Shown: positions 9,349 to 16,912 of the stretch, in pieces | Numbering within the stretch: position 1 is the first letter of the stretch | Layout of the letters: the number at the start of each line of letters is the position of its first letter | Source: Streptomyces sp. Je 1-79 | GTDB lineage: Bacteria > Actinomycetota > Actinomycetes > Streptomycetales > Streptomycetaceae | NCBI RefSeq assembly: GCF_025195125.1 | Contig: NZ_JAMGSL010000016.1 | Span: 118,458 to 182,457, forward strand | Length of the DNA stretch: 64,000 bases | Reading direction: 5' to 3' | Translations under genes and position numbers: made by a program | The notes under the pieces: generated by a model | What the model was told of the DNA's origin: nothing | Databases searched by the model: none | The model's input: the letters and a program-made list of their open reading frames with translations, nothing else

Positions 9349-9549
9349 ATGAACGCTGAGTCCGACAAGACATCCCGGGGGGACAGCCCGACGCCCGACC
9401 GCCTCTTGCACGCTGGGTCGGAGGGCGAATACACGGCGGAGGACCTGGTCCTCGCCTCAGGTCGTGACGTGAATCCGAAGAGCATCGCGTGGGCGGAGCG
9501 CCGGATGGCGGAGAAGGGACGCGCCTCCCTGGACGAGCTCCTGCCCTGA
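9349..9549 (+). CDS. Conserved small actinobacterial protein of unknown function
   Basis: A 66-residue, acidic and soluble-looking protein with a central LVLASGRDVNPKSIAWAERR segment and a C-terminal LDELLP. I recognise this as a small conserved hypothetical type in Streptomyces but no function is known to me. The start is well supported: CTAGGAGG lies 5 bases before the ATG. It is separated from the SARP gene by about 260 bases, so it likely has its own promoter, and is followed by a strong hairpin. Confidence 0.75.
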   Translation: MNAESDKTSRGDSPTPDRLLHAGSEGEYTAEDLVLASGRDVNPKSIAWAERRMAEKGRASLDELLP

Positions 9550-9571
9550 CCCACGCCCGGAAGATCCCCAT

Positions 9572-9612
9572 ACCGTCCCGGCCCGGCCGCTGACCCGCCG
9601 GGCCGGGACGGT
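9572..9612. terminator. Strong 16-bp stem hairpin after the small protein gene
   Basis: A perfect 16-base stem (9572-9587 with 9597-9612) closes on a 9-base loop, 23 bases after the stop codon. There is no U-tract, as is common for terminators in high-GC actinomycetes. Confidence 0.7.
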
Positions 9613-9642
9613 TCGCGTTCTCACCCGCCGGGCCGGGACGGT
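9593..9642. repeat. Duplicated terminator arm (20-bp direct repeat, 30-bp period)
   Basis: The 20-base segment covering the right arm of the hairpin (9593-9612) is repeated exactly at 9623-9642, so the left arm could pair with either copy. A separate small hairpin (CCCGCGAC at 9652-9659 with GTCGCGGG at 9671-9678) follows. Confidence 0.75.
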
Positions 9643-9691
9643 ACTGGCTCGCCCGCGACCGCTCGGGACCGTCGCGGGGCTTCCCCATTTG

Positions 9692-9705
9692 TGGAACACG
9701 TTCTA
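9692..9705. promoter_or_regulatory. KstR-type operator before acyl-CoA dehydrogenase
   Basis: TGGAACACGTTCTA fits the TNNAACNNGTTNNA consensus known for the TetR-family regulator KstR of actinobacterial sterol catabolism. It lies about 53 bases before the acyl-CoA dehydrogenase start, where a promoter is expected. A second site of this form lies at 40046-40059. Confidence 0.6.
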
Positions 9706-9757
9706 CCGTGGCCGCCGTCGCGCGCACGGTACCCAGGACGCCGCCACGGGAGGCCCC

Positions 9758-10936
9758 ATGCACCTCGAGTACACGCCCGCCCAGCACCGTCTGCGCGAGG
9801 AGCTGCGTACGTACTTCGCCGAGCTCGTGCCGGACGACGTCCACGCGCGCTACGCCGACCCCGCCGCGCAGAAGCGGTTCTACCGCGAGACGGTCCGCAG
9901 GCTCGGTACCGACGGCTGGCTCGGCGTCGGATGGCCCGTCGAGTACGGGGGCCGGGGGCTGAGCCCCATGGAGCAGTTCATCTTCTTCGACGAGGCCGCC
10001 CAGGCCGGCGTCCCGCTGCCGCTGATGGCCCTGAACACCGTCGGCCCGACGATCATGCAGCTCGGCACGGACGAGCAGAAGGCGTTCTTCCTGCCGAAGA
10101 TCCTCTCCGGCGAGATCGACTTCGCCATCGGCTACAGCGAGCCGGACGCCGGCACCGACCTCGCCGCCCTGAAGACCCGTGCCGTCAGGGACGGCGACGA
10201 GTACGTCGTGAACGGGCAGAAGATCTGGACGACGAACGGCGACACCGCCGACTGGGTCTGGCTGGCCGTGCGCACGGACCCCGACGCCCCTGCCCACAAG
10301 GGCATCACCATGCTGCTCGTACCGACGAACGACCCGGGCTACTCCTGCACCCTCATCAACACCCTCGCCTCGCACGACACCACCGCGAGCTACTACGAGA
10401 ACATCCGTGTCCCCCTCTCCCGCCGCGTCGGCGAGGAGAACAAGGGCTGGCGGCTCATCACCAACCAGCTGAACCACGAGCGCGTGACGCTCGCCGCGCA
10501 CGGCACCATGGCGATCCGCGCCCTCCACGATGTCCAGCGCTGGGCCGCCGACACCAAGCTCGCCGACGGCCGCCGCGTCATCGACCTCGGCTGGGTACGC
10601 CGGAGCCTCGCCCGCACGCACACCAGGCTCGACGCGATGAAACTCCTCAACTGGCAGATGGTGAACGCCGTCCAGCAGTCCACCCTCACCCCGCAGGACG
10701 CCTCGGCCGTCAAGGTCTACGGCTCCGAGGCCCGCCGCGACGCCTATGCCTGGCTGATGGAGGTCGTCGGCTCGGCCGGCGCCCTCAAGGAGGGCTCGGC
10801 GGGAACGGTCCTCCACGGCGAACTCGAACGCGGCTACCGCTCGGCGGTCATCTTCACCTTCGGCGGCGGCAACAACGAGATCCAGCGCGAGATCATCTCC
10901 TGGATCGGCCTGGGCATGCCCCGCGTCCGCCGCTGA
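9758..10936 (+). CDS. Acyl-CoA dehydrogenase family protein
   Basis: A 392-residue FAD enzyme of the acyl-CoA dehydrogenase fold. The segment FAIGYSEPDAGTDLAALKTRA (about 125-145) is the flavin/substrate signature, with QKIWTTNGD after it and FTFGGGNNEIQREIISW near the C-terminus forming the second FAD signature. It would introduce a 2,3-double bond into an acyl-CoA. GGGAGG at 9748-9753 supports the ATG at 9758. It appears monocistronic, flanked by hairpins upstream and a 205-base non-coding gap downstream. The upstream KstR-type motif suggests regulation with sterol or branched-acyl catabolism; sterol dehydrogenases are often heteromeric and no partner is adjacent, so the substrate is open. 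Confidence 0.87.
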   Translation: MHLEYTPAQHRLREELRTYFAELVPDDVHARYADPAAQKRFYRETVRRLGTDGWLGVGWPVEYGGRGLSPMEQFIFFDEAAQAGVPLPLMALNTVGPTIMQLGTDEQKAFFLPKILSGEIDFAIGYSEPDAGTDLAALKTRAVRDGDEYVVNGQKIWTTNGDTADWVWLAVRTDPDAPAHKGITMLLVPTNDPGYSCTLINTLASHDTTASYYENIRVPLSRRVGEENKGWRLITNQLNHERVTLAAHGTMAIRALHDVQRWAADTKLADGRRVIDLGWVRRSLARTHTRLDAMKLLNWQMVNAVQQSTLTPQDASAVKVYGSEARRDAYAWLMEVVGSAGALKEGSAGTVLHGELERGYRSAVIFTFGGGNNEIQREIISWIGLGMPRVRR

Positions 10937-11141
10937 CCGCCGGACCGCCACGAAGGAGCGGCCGATTGCACGGGCGGCGCCGGCGAGCGTGAAATCGCCG
11001 CTCTCCTGCCCTGTTCGAGCACCTGCCGGTAGGCTCGGTCCGCTGGTGGACGAAGGTGCGCCGGCGTCATGGCCGCCACCAGGACCGACCGGTGGGCAAT
11101 TGCCTCGCGAGTGAGCCGTCCCGCGATCTACCCTCGCTGCC

Positions 11142-11741
11142 ATGACGTCACACGAAGCGCCTGCAGGCTCCCGGATCGCTCTTGGTGGTGCCGGCCTGGT
11201 GATCCGGCAGGAGACCGCTGACGACCACCGGGACGTGCGCGAGGTTCATACGCGCGCCTTCGGTGACAGCGATCGGGTTCCCGGGCTCGTGGAGGCACTT
11301 CGCGTTGCGGAGGCCGCGTTGGCGCCGATGTCGTTCGTCGCCGTCGTTGATGACCGGGTCGTCGGGCATGTCCTGCTGAGCGCGACGCGGTTGGATGCTC
11401 CGCGCCGGATCGTGGACGTCCTGTCGCTGTCACCGCTGGGCGTGCTCCCGGAGTTCCAGGGTCAGGGCATCGGTACGCGGCTCATCGCCCACGCGCTTGA
11501 GGCGGCCGACAGCCAGGGCGTGCCGTTGGTGTTCCTGGAGGGTTCGCCGTACTACTACGGCAAGCGCGGCTTCGAGGGTGCCGGCGCGGTCGGCTTCCGT
11601 TCGCCGTCGCTGCGTATCCCTGAAGCCGCGTTTCAGGTCGCCCGGCTGTCCGCTCACGAGCCGTGGATGACGGGCACCTTCGTCTACTCGGAGGTCTTCT
11701 GGGCCTTCGACTGCGTCGGCCTGCGCGACCCCGAGGGCTGA
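11142..11741 (+). CDS. GNAT-family N-acetyltransferase
   Basis: A 199-residue acetyltransferase. The acetyl-CoA pyrophosphate loop VLPEFQGQGIGTRLI lies at about 99-113, preceded by the strand LSLSPLGV and followed by VPLVFLEGSPYYYGKRGF. The N-terminal half (VIRQETADDHRDVREVHTRA) is the usual GNAT beta-alpha start. The PxYYxxxGF motif is shared with a common soluble acetyltransferase group of unknown substrate. Codon usage is less extreme than neighbours (GTT, GCT and GGT codons are visible), which may hint at a different history. It has its own promoter region in the upstream gap and is convergent with the hydrolase gene. Confidence 0.82.
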   Translation: MTSHEAPAGSRIALGGAGLVIRQETADDHRDVREVHTRAFGDSDRVPGLVEALRVAEAALAPMSFVAVVDDRVVGHVLLSATRLDAPRRIVDVLSLSPLGVLPEFQGQGIGTRLIAHALEAADSQGVPLVFLEGSPYYYGKRGFEGAGAVGFRSPSLRIPEAAFQVARLSAHEPWMTGTFVYSEVFWAFDCVGLRDPEG

Positions 11742-11849
11742 GGGGCTGACCAGATCGACGGCTGATCGCTCGTCCAGAGGTGATCGTCCTGCCTGCGGCG
11801 ACCGTGACGAGAGGGAGCCGCTGCCTGCCGGGCCGAGTGCTGCGCGGGG

Positions 11850-12740
11850 CTAGACGGCGCGAAACCGGCCCTTCTCGGCCTCGGCGACCAGCCCCGCGCC
11901 GATCAAGCGGTCCAGGTGCCGCGCCGCGGTACGTCGCTCGACCGGCTCCACGTGGGCGCCTTCGACGTGCGGCCGGTAGACCAGCCTGCGCCCGGCGATC
12001 TCCTCGACCGTGCGCGGCTCGTCGAGGAACTCCAGGAGGATCGCGTCCCGCTTCTCCACCACCCCGGCGAAGTCGTCGAGCCGCCTGGAGAACTCCTCGG
12101 CGCCCTCGATCACGCCCTTCTGATGGGCCGTGCCGTACCAGCGCGCACCGATCTCCCGGCATCGGCGCATGGACGCCTCGAAGTCCGGGAGGCTGCTGCC
12201 GACGTCTCCGTAGAACGGACCGAACGATGTCAGGTCGATGTCCGCCACGTACAGGAAGCCGTCCGGTTCGACCAGGAAGCCGCTGTGGCCCGCGGTGTGG
12301 CCGGGGAGGTGTACGACGGTCACGGTGCGGCCGCCCAGGTCGAAGACCGTGCCGTCGGTGAACGCTGTCGCGTCCGGGCGGTCCCGTACGTGGAACCGGT
12401 CGCGCAGCATCGCCTCCGTGTGCTCGGTGGCGTCCGGCGGGAGGCCGTAGCCGGCGGCCATGACCGCGCGAGATCGAAGAGCGGCGAGATCCTTCTGGTG
12501 GGTGTGGACGGGCACCTCGTAGCATCCGAGCCCTGCGATGTGATCCTCGTGCGCGTGGCTCACGAGCGCCGTGTCCGCGGGCGGAGCCGATCCGACGAGC
12601 GACAGCGACGGGTCGATGACCAGCGTTTCGGCACGGCCGCGTACCAGCACGGAGTTGGCGTGCGGGTAGGCGCCTCGCCCGGCACCGACGAGCACGGTGA
12701 CTCCGCCGTACTCCACTTCTGTGTATCCCGGGGTGAGCAT
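11850..12740 (-). CDS. MBL-fold (metallo-beta-lactamase) hydrolase with C-terminal winged-helix-like tail
   Basis: A 296-residue protein with the dinuclear zinc motif HAHEDH at 62-67, then HLPGHTAGHSG (144-154), VADIDLTSFGPFYGD and the later GTAHQKGVI. The tail after about 215 (RRTAARHLDRLIGAGLVAEAE) reads as a winged helix, as in glyoxalase-II/LACTB2-like hydrolases. The substrate is unknown; thioester or phosphoester hydrolysis is plausible. The ATG at 12740 is preferred because GAAGGAG lies 8 bases upstream; the in-frame GTG at 12749 overlaps that site. It is convergent with the GNAT gene. Confidence 0.82.
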   Translation of the reverse strand: MLTPGYTEVEYGGVTVLVGAGRGAYPHANSVLVRGRAETLVIDPSLSLVGSAPPADTALVSHAHEDHIAGLGCYEVPVHTHQKDLAALRSRAVMAAGYGLPPDATEHTEAMLRDRFHVRDRPDATAFTDGTVFDLGGRTVTVVHLPGHTAGHSGFLVEPDGFLYVADIDLTSFGPFYGDVGSSLPDFEASMRRCREIGARWYGTAHQKGVIEGAEEFSRRLDDFAGVVEKRDAILLEFLDEPRTVEEIAGRRLVYRPHVEGAHVEPVERRTAARHLDRLIGAGLVAEAEKGRFRAV

Positions 12741-12763
12741 GGTCGCCACTCCTTCGTCCGTGA

Positions 12764-12901
12764 GCCGCTGAGGCGTTCCTCGCCTACGCGTCGCCCGCCC
12801 TCGCCGCCGTCCTGATTGTGCCCGTGGTCGCCCACGCCACCCCCACCCCGCCGAGCACCCTGCGGGAGTGGGCCGCCGCCGTGAGTCGCGGTGAGGCCTG
12901 A
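12764..12901 (+). pseudogene. C-terminal remnant of an unidentified protein
   Basis: Between the hydrolase start and the phosphotransferase gene, a frame bounded by stops encodes 45 residues with strongly G/C-biased third positions, like real Streptomyces coding sequence. It has a hydrophobic stretch (SPALAAVLIVPVVAHA) then TPPSTLREWAAAVSRGEA and a stop. There is no start codon in a sensible place. It looks like the surviving end of a lost gene; the family is not recognised. Confidence 0.35.
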
Positions 12902-13024
12902 TGCTCCATGTCGGTGGTCCTTTTCGGATGAACGTGGGGGATTGTCGCGTAGGGCGGGTGGTCGTGCGGGTAGGCCGGAAGTACGGCCGAGCTTGCGGAC
13001 CACCCCACCGAGAAGGGCCCTCAC

Positions 13025-13912
13025 GTGCTCGACTCTCCCCTGCCCGCCGACCTGCGCCAATGGGTCACGTACCGTCTGCCCGGACTCGAGCGCGTCCTGG
13101 ACGTCTCCTGGTCCCGGGGCGACTCCAGGGTCTGGCGTGTGTCCTCCGGTACGGGGGCGGCGTACGTGAAGCTGAGCCCGACCCCGGAGGACTTCGCGCG
13201 CGAACTGCACGGCTACGAGCACGCCGCCCGCTCCCTGGCCGAGGGCGAGGCCCCTCGCCTGCTGGCCGCCGATCCCGCACTGCGGGCCCTCATGACCACG
13301 CCGCTGCCCGGCCACATCGTGAGGGGTCTGCCTCTCACGGCCGCCGCCGAAGCCCGCGTGCACGAACTCGCCGGGCGGCTGCTCAGGCGGTGGCACGATC
13401 ACCCCGTCCCGTGCCCGGACGGCGCACGCGACGGCGTCACGGCGTCGGTGGCCGCGCAGGTGGACGAGGCGGCGGTCTGTCTGGAGCGCACCGGCGAGCA
13501 CCTGGACGACGCCCAGCGCGCCCTGGTCCGGCAGGTGTGCCGAGAGCTGCCCGCGCTGGCCGAGGACCTCCCGCTGGTGTTCCGGCACGGCGACTACTCG
13601 ACCCGCAACTGGCTCTGGGACGCCGGCCACGGCACCCACAGCCTGATCGACTTCGAGAAGTCCGGCCACGGCATCGCCGTCGAGGACCTCGTGTGGCTGT
13701 GCTGCGCCGCCTGGCCCACGCGCCCGGAGCTCGAGCCGGCCTTCCTCGCCGGATACGGACGTGAGCTGTCCGACACCGAGCGGCGGGCGCTGCCGCTGTT
13801 CGCCGCGCGTCTGGGCGTCGCCCACCTCAACGCGGGGATCGCCAAGCAGGAACCGGTCCTCGTCGATCGCGGCCGGACGATCCTCACCCGTATGGTGCAC
13901 GCCGCCGGGTGA
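13025..13912 (+). CDS. Aminoglycoside phosphotransferase (APH)/choline kinase-family protein
   Basis: A 295-residue kinase-like protein. The catalytic loop HGDYSTRNW is at 188-196 and the metal-binding IDFE at 208-211; an N-terminal lobe with a candidate lysine is at AAYVKLS (about 46-51). Such proteins phosphorylate small molecules, but most chromosomal members in Streptomyces have unknown substrates and are not proven resistance genes. The start is GTG, 14 bases after a purine stretch GAGAAGGG. The gene is free-standing; downstream lies the P450 remnant on the opposite strand. Confidence 0.75.
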   Translation: MLDSPLPADLRQWVTYRLPGLERVLDVSWSRGDSRVWRVSSGTGAAYVKLSPTPEDFARELHGYEHAARSLAEGEAPRLLAADPALRALMTTPLPGHIVRGLPLTAAAEARVHELAGRLLRRWHDHPVPCPDGARDGVTASVAAQVDEAAVCLERTGEHLDDAQRALVRQVCRELPALAEDLPLVFRHGDYSTRNWLWDAGHGTHSLIDFEKSGHGIAVEDLVWLCCAAWPTRPELEPAFLAGYGRELSDTERRALPLFAARLGVAHLNAGIAKQEPVLVDRGRTILTRMVHAAG

Positions 13913-13922
13913 CCGGCCCCCG

Positions 13923-14134
13923 TCAGGGGCGCACGCCGGCGATGCCGATGCGCAGATGGCGCGGGCCGCGCAGCACCGCGTTGTGGCGGTACGGCGGCGG
14001 GTCCTCCAGCAGCCGCGGCGTGTCGAGGCGGCGGGCCAGCGCGGACAGCGCGAGCTGTGCCTCCAGGCGGGCCAGCGGTGCGCCGAAAGAGGAGTGGATG
14101 CCGCTGCCCAGACCGAGGTGCTGGATGCCGCCGC
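13923..14134 (-). pseudogene. Cytochrome P450 C-terminal remnant lacking the haem cysteine
   Basis: The reading frame just beyond the stop of the membrane-protein gene encodes HLGLGSGIHSSFGAPLARLE and continues to a normal P450 C-terminus ending in GIAGVRP. This is the haem-binding region and L-helix of a bacterial P450, but the consensus FGxGxHxCxG has Ser in place of the axial Cys, and everything upstream (about 340 residues expected) is missing. The homology begins within about ten bases of the neighbour's stop codon at 14141, so a deletion or recombination joined the two. It cannot encode a functional P450. Confidence 0.7.
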
Positions 14135-14140
14135 ACGCGG

Positions 14141-14707
14141 TCAGCGGCGGCGCAGGGTGCGGCGGGCGTAGTCGGCGGTGACGATCATGAGCAGGGGGCC
14201 CCAGGCCACCAGGGGGAGGTAGCAGAGGGTCATCACCACGCCTGCGAGGCCCTGCGGGGACTCCGGGGAGCCCATGTTGTCGGGGCTGTTCCAACCGAGG
14301 ACGCCGAGGATGCCGCCTACGGTCAGTACCAGGGCGCCCAGGGTCGCGGGGATGATCACGGCGAGCGGTCTGACGGTCCGTCCGCCGATCACGGGGACCC
14401 ATCGGGGAACCACCCGGCCCCAGGGGCGGACCAGGCCGAGGGTGAGGAAGGCCAGCACCTCGGCGAGGACGCTCAGCGTGACCATGTAGACGCTGCCCCA
14501 GCCGGGGACGTCCCGGTGGAGGAAGGCGAGTGCCTCGCCGGTGAAGCCCATGGTTGCCCCGAAGGCGAAGGGGATCCGCCACAGCCCCGAGGGCACGGTG
14601 CTCCAGAGGGCGGCCTTGGCGGCGAGTTCGGCCCAGCGGGGAGCCGGAACGACGGCCGTGCCGGAGGAGGGTACGAAGGTCCGGGCGGACGTCTTGGTGT
14701 CGATCAT
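14141..14707 (-). CDS. Four-helix integral membrane protein of unknown function
   Basis: A 188-residue protein. After a polar N-terminus of about 30 residues there are hydrophobic segments around SGLWRIPFAFGATMGF, VYMVTLSVLAEVLAFLTLGL, AVIIPATLGALVLTVGGILG and GVVMTLCYLPLVAWGPLLM, then a basic tail. This gives about four transmembrane helices with both ends probably cytoplasmic. I do not recognise a functional family. The start ATG follows AGGGAG by about 8 bases. It is divergent from a histidine kinase gene across 175 bases that contain two CCGATCGG-centred palindromes, so it is a likely target of that two-component system. Confidence 0.75.
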   Translation of the reverse strand: MIDTKTSARTFVPSSGTAVVPAPRWAELAAKAALWSTVPSGLWRIPFAFGATMGFTGEALAFLHRDVPGWGSVYMVTLSVLAEVLAFLTLGLVRPWGRVVPRWVPVIGGRTVRPLAVIIPATLGALVLTVGGILGVLGWNSPDNMGSPESPQGLAGVVMTLCYLPLVAWGPLLMIVTADYARRTLRRR

Positions 14708-14788
14708 CGGTCTGACTCCCTTGTCCAGCTGCTCGGTCGGCCGCTGCGATGCCTCAACTCTGCTGCTGGGACAGGGGACGACGGCAGA

Positions 14789-14845
14789 TGCCGATCGGGC
14801 TGTTCGGGCCGCTCGGACCGGGTTCGCCATGTGCCGATCGGCACA
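14789..14845. promoter_or_regulatory. Paired CCGATCGG palindromes in the divergent kinase/membrane-protein promoter
   Basis: TGTGCCGATCGGCACA at 14830-14845 is a perfect 16-base palindrome. The same core TGCCGATCGG occurs at 14789-14798, 43 bases (about four helical turns) away. Placement between the membrane-protein gene and its divergent sensor kinase suggests operators for the cognate response regulator. Confidence 0.55.
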
Positions 14846-14882
14846 GGCGGCCGCCCACGGCGAACCATAGGGTGGGGCGCAT

Positions 14883-15986
14883 GTGGGGGACATGGTGATC
14901 GGGCGGATGGTCGTGGCCGCGGTCGTGCCGGGCGCCGCGGTGCTCGGCCTGGTGGTGCGGCGACGGCGCGGGACGACGGGGGCGGCCGGGACGGCAACCG
15001 CGGCGGGCGCGGCCGGGGTGGTGTCGCTGACGGTCACCGCCGGTACCTGGGTCTTCGGCCGGCTGGCGGAGACGGACCGATGGCCCGCACTGCTGGGGCT
15101 GGTCGAACTGGGCGTGCTGCTGGCGCTGGTGGCGGTCGCGCTGCGCGGCGGCCGCGGGTGGACCGGGCCGGTCGCGGCCGGCACCGCCGGACTCGGCGTG
15201 GCGCTCTGGCCGGCCCGCTTCGAGGCGCTCGACGAGCCGGGAGACCTGCTGACCTTCGCCGGGTTCGGCGCGGTCCTCGTCGTACCGGCGGCGCTGGCCG
15301 GACTGTACCTGCGCGGCCTCGACACCTCCCGGCGCCGCTCGGTGGCTGCCGCCCGTCGCGCCCAGCGGCTCGAACTCGCCCACGACCTCCACGACTTCGT
15401 GGCACACGACGTCAGCGGCATGGTCGCGCTGGCGCAGGCGGGCACCGTCCTGGCGACCTCCGACCCGTCGCGGGCGGCCGCGCTCTTCGAACGGATCGAG
15501 CAGGCCGGGCAACAGGCGCTCGGCTCGCTCGACCGCACCGTCCATCTGCTCCGGACTCCCGAGGAGAACCAGGGCGTGGAGCGGGTGCCACAGCCGGGCC
15601 TCGGCGAACTCGCCACCCTGATACGGCGGTTCGATGAGTCGGGCGAGGCCGACGTGCGTCTGGAGCCCCTTCCGGAGGGGGCGCAGGTGCCGCGCGAGGT
15701 GGCGGCGACGGCGTACCGGATCGTCGTGGAGGCGCTGACCAACGTGCGCCGCCACGCGCCCGCCGCGCGCGCCGTGACGGTACGGGTGTGCAGCGCCGAC
15801 GGCCGGCTGTACGTCACGGTGGACGACGACGGGCCGGGCGACCGGGCGACCGGATCACGCCGGGGCGGCGGCAGCGGGCTGGCCGGCCTCGCGGCCAGGG
15901 TGGAGGCGCTGAGCGGCACTCTCACCGCCGCCCGGACCGACGGCGGCTGGCGGGTCGCCGCCACGATGCCCCTGGAGGGCCGATGA
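14883..15986 (+). CDS. Two-component sensor histidine kinase (HisKA_3 type)
   Basis: A 367-residue kinase. The N-terminal third holds about four hydrophobic helices (to about 145), then the dimerisation/phosphoacceptor box DLHDFVAHDVSG at 168-179 with His170 the likely site. The ATPase domain has the N-box EALTNVRRHAP and a G-box GSGLAGLAARVEAL. This is the NarX-like class that phosphorylates NarL/FixJ-type regulators. It starts with GTG after GGTGGGG; an in-frame ATG at 14892 is the alternative. Its stop overlaps the start of the response regulator by ATGA, so the pair is translationally coupled. The membrane-bound sensor region has no recognisable extracellular domain; the signal is unknown. 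Confidence 0.9.
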   Translation: MGDMVIGRMVVAAVVPGAAVLGLVVRRRRGTTGAAGTATAAGAAGVVSLTVTAGTWVFGRLAETDRWPALLGLVELGVLLALVAVALRGGRGWTGPVAAGTAGLGVALWPARFEALDEPGDLLTFAGFGAVLVVPAALAGLYLRGLDTSRRRSVAAARRAQRLELAHDLHDFVAHDVSGMVALAQAGTVLATSDPSRAAALFERIEQAGQQALGSLDRTVHLLRTPEENQGVERVPQPGLGELATLIRRFDESGEADVRLEPLPEGAQVPREVAATAYRIVVEALTNVRRHAPAARAVTVRVCSADGRLYVTVDDDGPGDRATGSRRGGGSGLAGLAARVEALSGTLTAARTDGGWRVAATMPLEGR

Positions 15987-16732
15987 GCATCAAGGTTCTG
16001 CTGGCCGACGACGACGAGGCGATCCGCAGCGCGTACGCGATCATCCTGGGCGCCCAGCCGGACATCGAGGTCGTCGGCGCCGCGGCCGACGGCATGGAGG
16101 CACTCGAACTGGCCGCGCGCCTGCGGCCGGACGTCGTCCTCGCGGACATCCGGATGCCGCGGCTGGACGGCCTTGAGCTGACCAGGCGGCTGGGCGAGGA
16201 GTTCCGGGTGGTCGTGGTGACCACGTTCGACCTGGACGAGTACGTGCACACGGCGCTGCGGGCCGGGGCCGCGGGCTTCCTGCTGAAACGGTCCGGTCCG
16301 GCCCTGCTGGCGGAGGCGGTACGGGCTGCGGTCGCCGGGGACGCACTGATCAGCCCGCAGATCACCGTACGGCTGCTACGACAGCTCTCCCAGCCACAGC
16401 CACAGCCCCAGCCGCAGCCCCAGCCACAGCCCCAGCCACAGCCCCAGGCTCAACCCGAGCCACCTGCCCAGTCGCAGCTCCCGGTCCCGCATCGGCCTGC
16501 GCCGGCGGGAACCCGCGCGCCTGGCGGGCTGGAGGCGCTGACCGCCCGCGAGAGCGAGATCGCCGGACTCGTGGGCGACGGCGCCACCAACGCCGAGATC
16601 GGCGCGGCCCTGTTCATCACGCCCGGGACGGTGAAGAACCACCTCGCCACGATCCAGCGCAAGGTCGGAGCCCGCAACCGCGTCGGCATAGCGGCCTGGG
16701 CCTGGGACCGCGCCCGCACGGCGGGCCGCTGA
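15983..16732 (+). CDS. NarL/FixJ-family response regulator with a long Gln-Pro linker
   Basis: A 249-residue regulator. The receiver domain (1-125) has phospho-acceptor Asp55 in VVLADIRMPRLDG and Lys102 in LLKRSG. The LuxR-type helix-turn-helix spans about 185-235 (LTARESEIAGLVGDGATNAE). Between them, instead of the usual short linker, residues 137-160 are an almost pure Gln-Pro run (about eleven QP units) encoded by a CAGCCC/CAGCCA minisatellite, then a Pro-rich stretch to about 180. Start overlaps the kinase stop (ATGA) with GGAGGG just upstream. It presumably controls the divergent membrane protein through the upstream palindromes. Confidence 0.92.
   Translation: MSIKVLLADDDEAIRSAYAIILGAQPDIEVVGAAADGMEALELAARLRPDVVLADIRMPRLDGLELTRRLGEEFRVVVVTTFDLDEYVHTALRAGAAGFLLKRSGPALLAEAVRAAVAGDALISPQITVRLLRQLSQPQPQPQPQPQPQPQPQPQAQPEPPAQSQLPVPHRPAPAGTRAPGGLEALTARESEIAGLVGDGATNAEIGAALFITPGTVKNHLATIQRKVGARNRVGIAAWAWDRARTAGR
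16384..16462 (+). repeat. In-frame CAGCCN minisatellite encoding the Gln-Pro linker
   Basis: Tandem 6-base units (CAGCCA, CAGCCC, CAGCCG) encode repeated Gln-Pro within the response regulator. Such a tract can change length by slippage in 6-base steps without breaking the frame. Confidence 0.85.
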
Positions 16733-16769
16733 AGACGGAGGCCGCGACCGTCGATCCGACGCTTTCGGC

Positions 16770-16860
16770 CGCCCGCCATCGCACCCGCCCTGCCCTTGCC
16801 CGCGCGCCCGCCCTGCCGTCGCCCGCGCGCCCGCCACCGCACCCGCCCTGCCGTCGGCCG
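16770..16860. repeat. Pyrimidine-rich direct repeats after the response regulator
   Basis: GCCCGCGCGCCCGCC occurs at 16798-16812 and 16821-16835 (23-base period) and GCACCCGCCCTGCC at 16781-16794 and 16839-16852. The block is nearly free of A and lies between the response regulator stop and the next gene. No gene or clear terminator hairpin is seen in it. Confidence 0.65.
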
Positions 16861-16912
16861 GCTCTCACCGTTCACGGCACACTGTGCAGTTCACCGTATG
16901 AATGGAGACCCC

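Noticed and set aside
10937..11141. Possible small gene in the 205-base gap after the acyl-CoA dehydrogenase
   Set aside because: No frame with coding bias and a ribosome site; mixed third-position use.
13025..13912. Aminoglycoside resistance gene
   Set aside because: The APH fold alone does not show resistance; most chromosomal members in Streptomyces have no known drug substrate. The same applies to 54041-55165.
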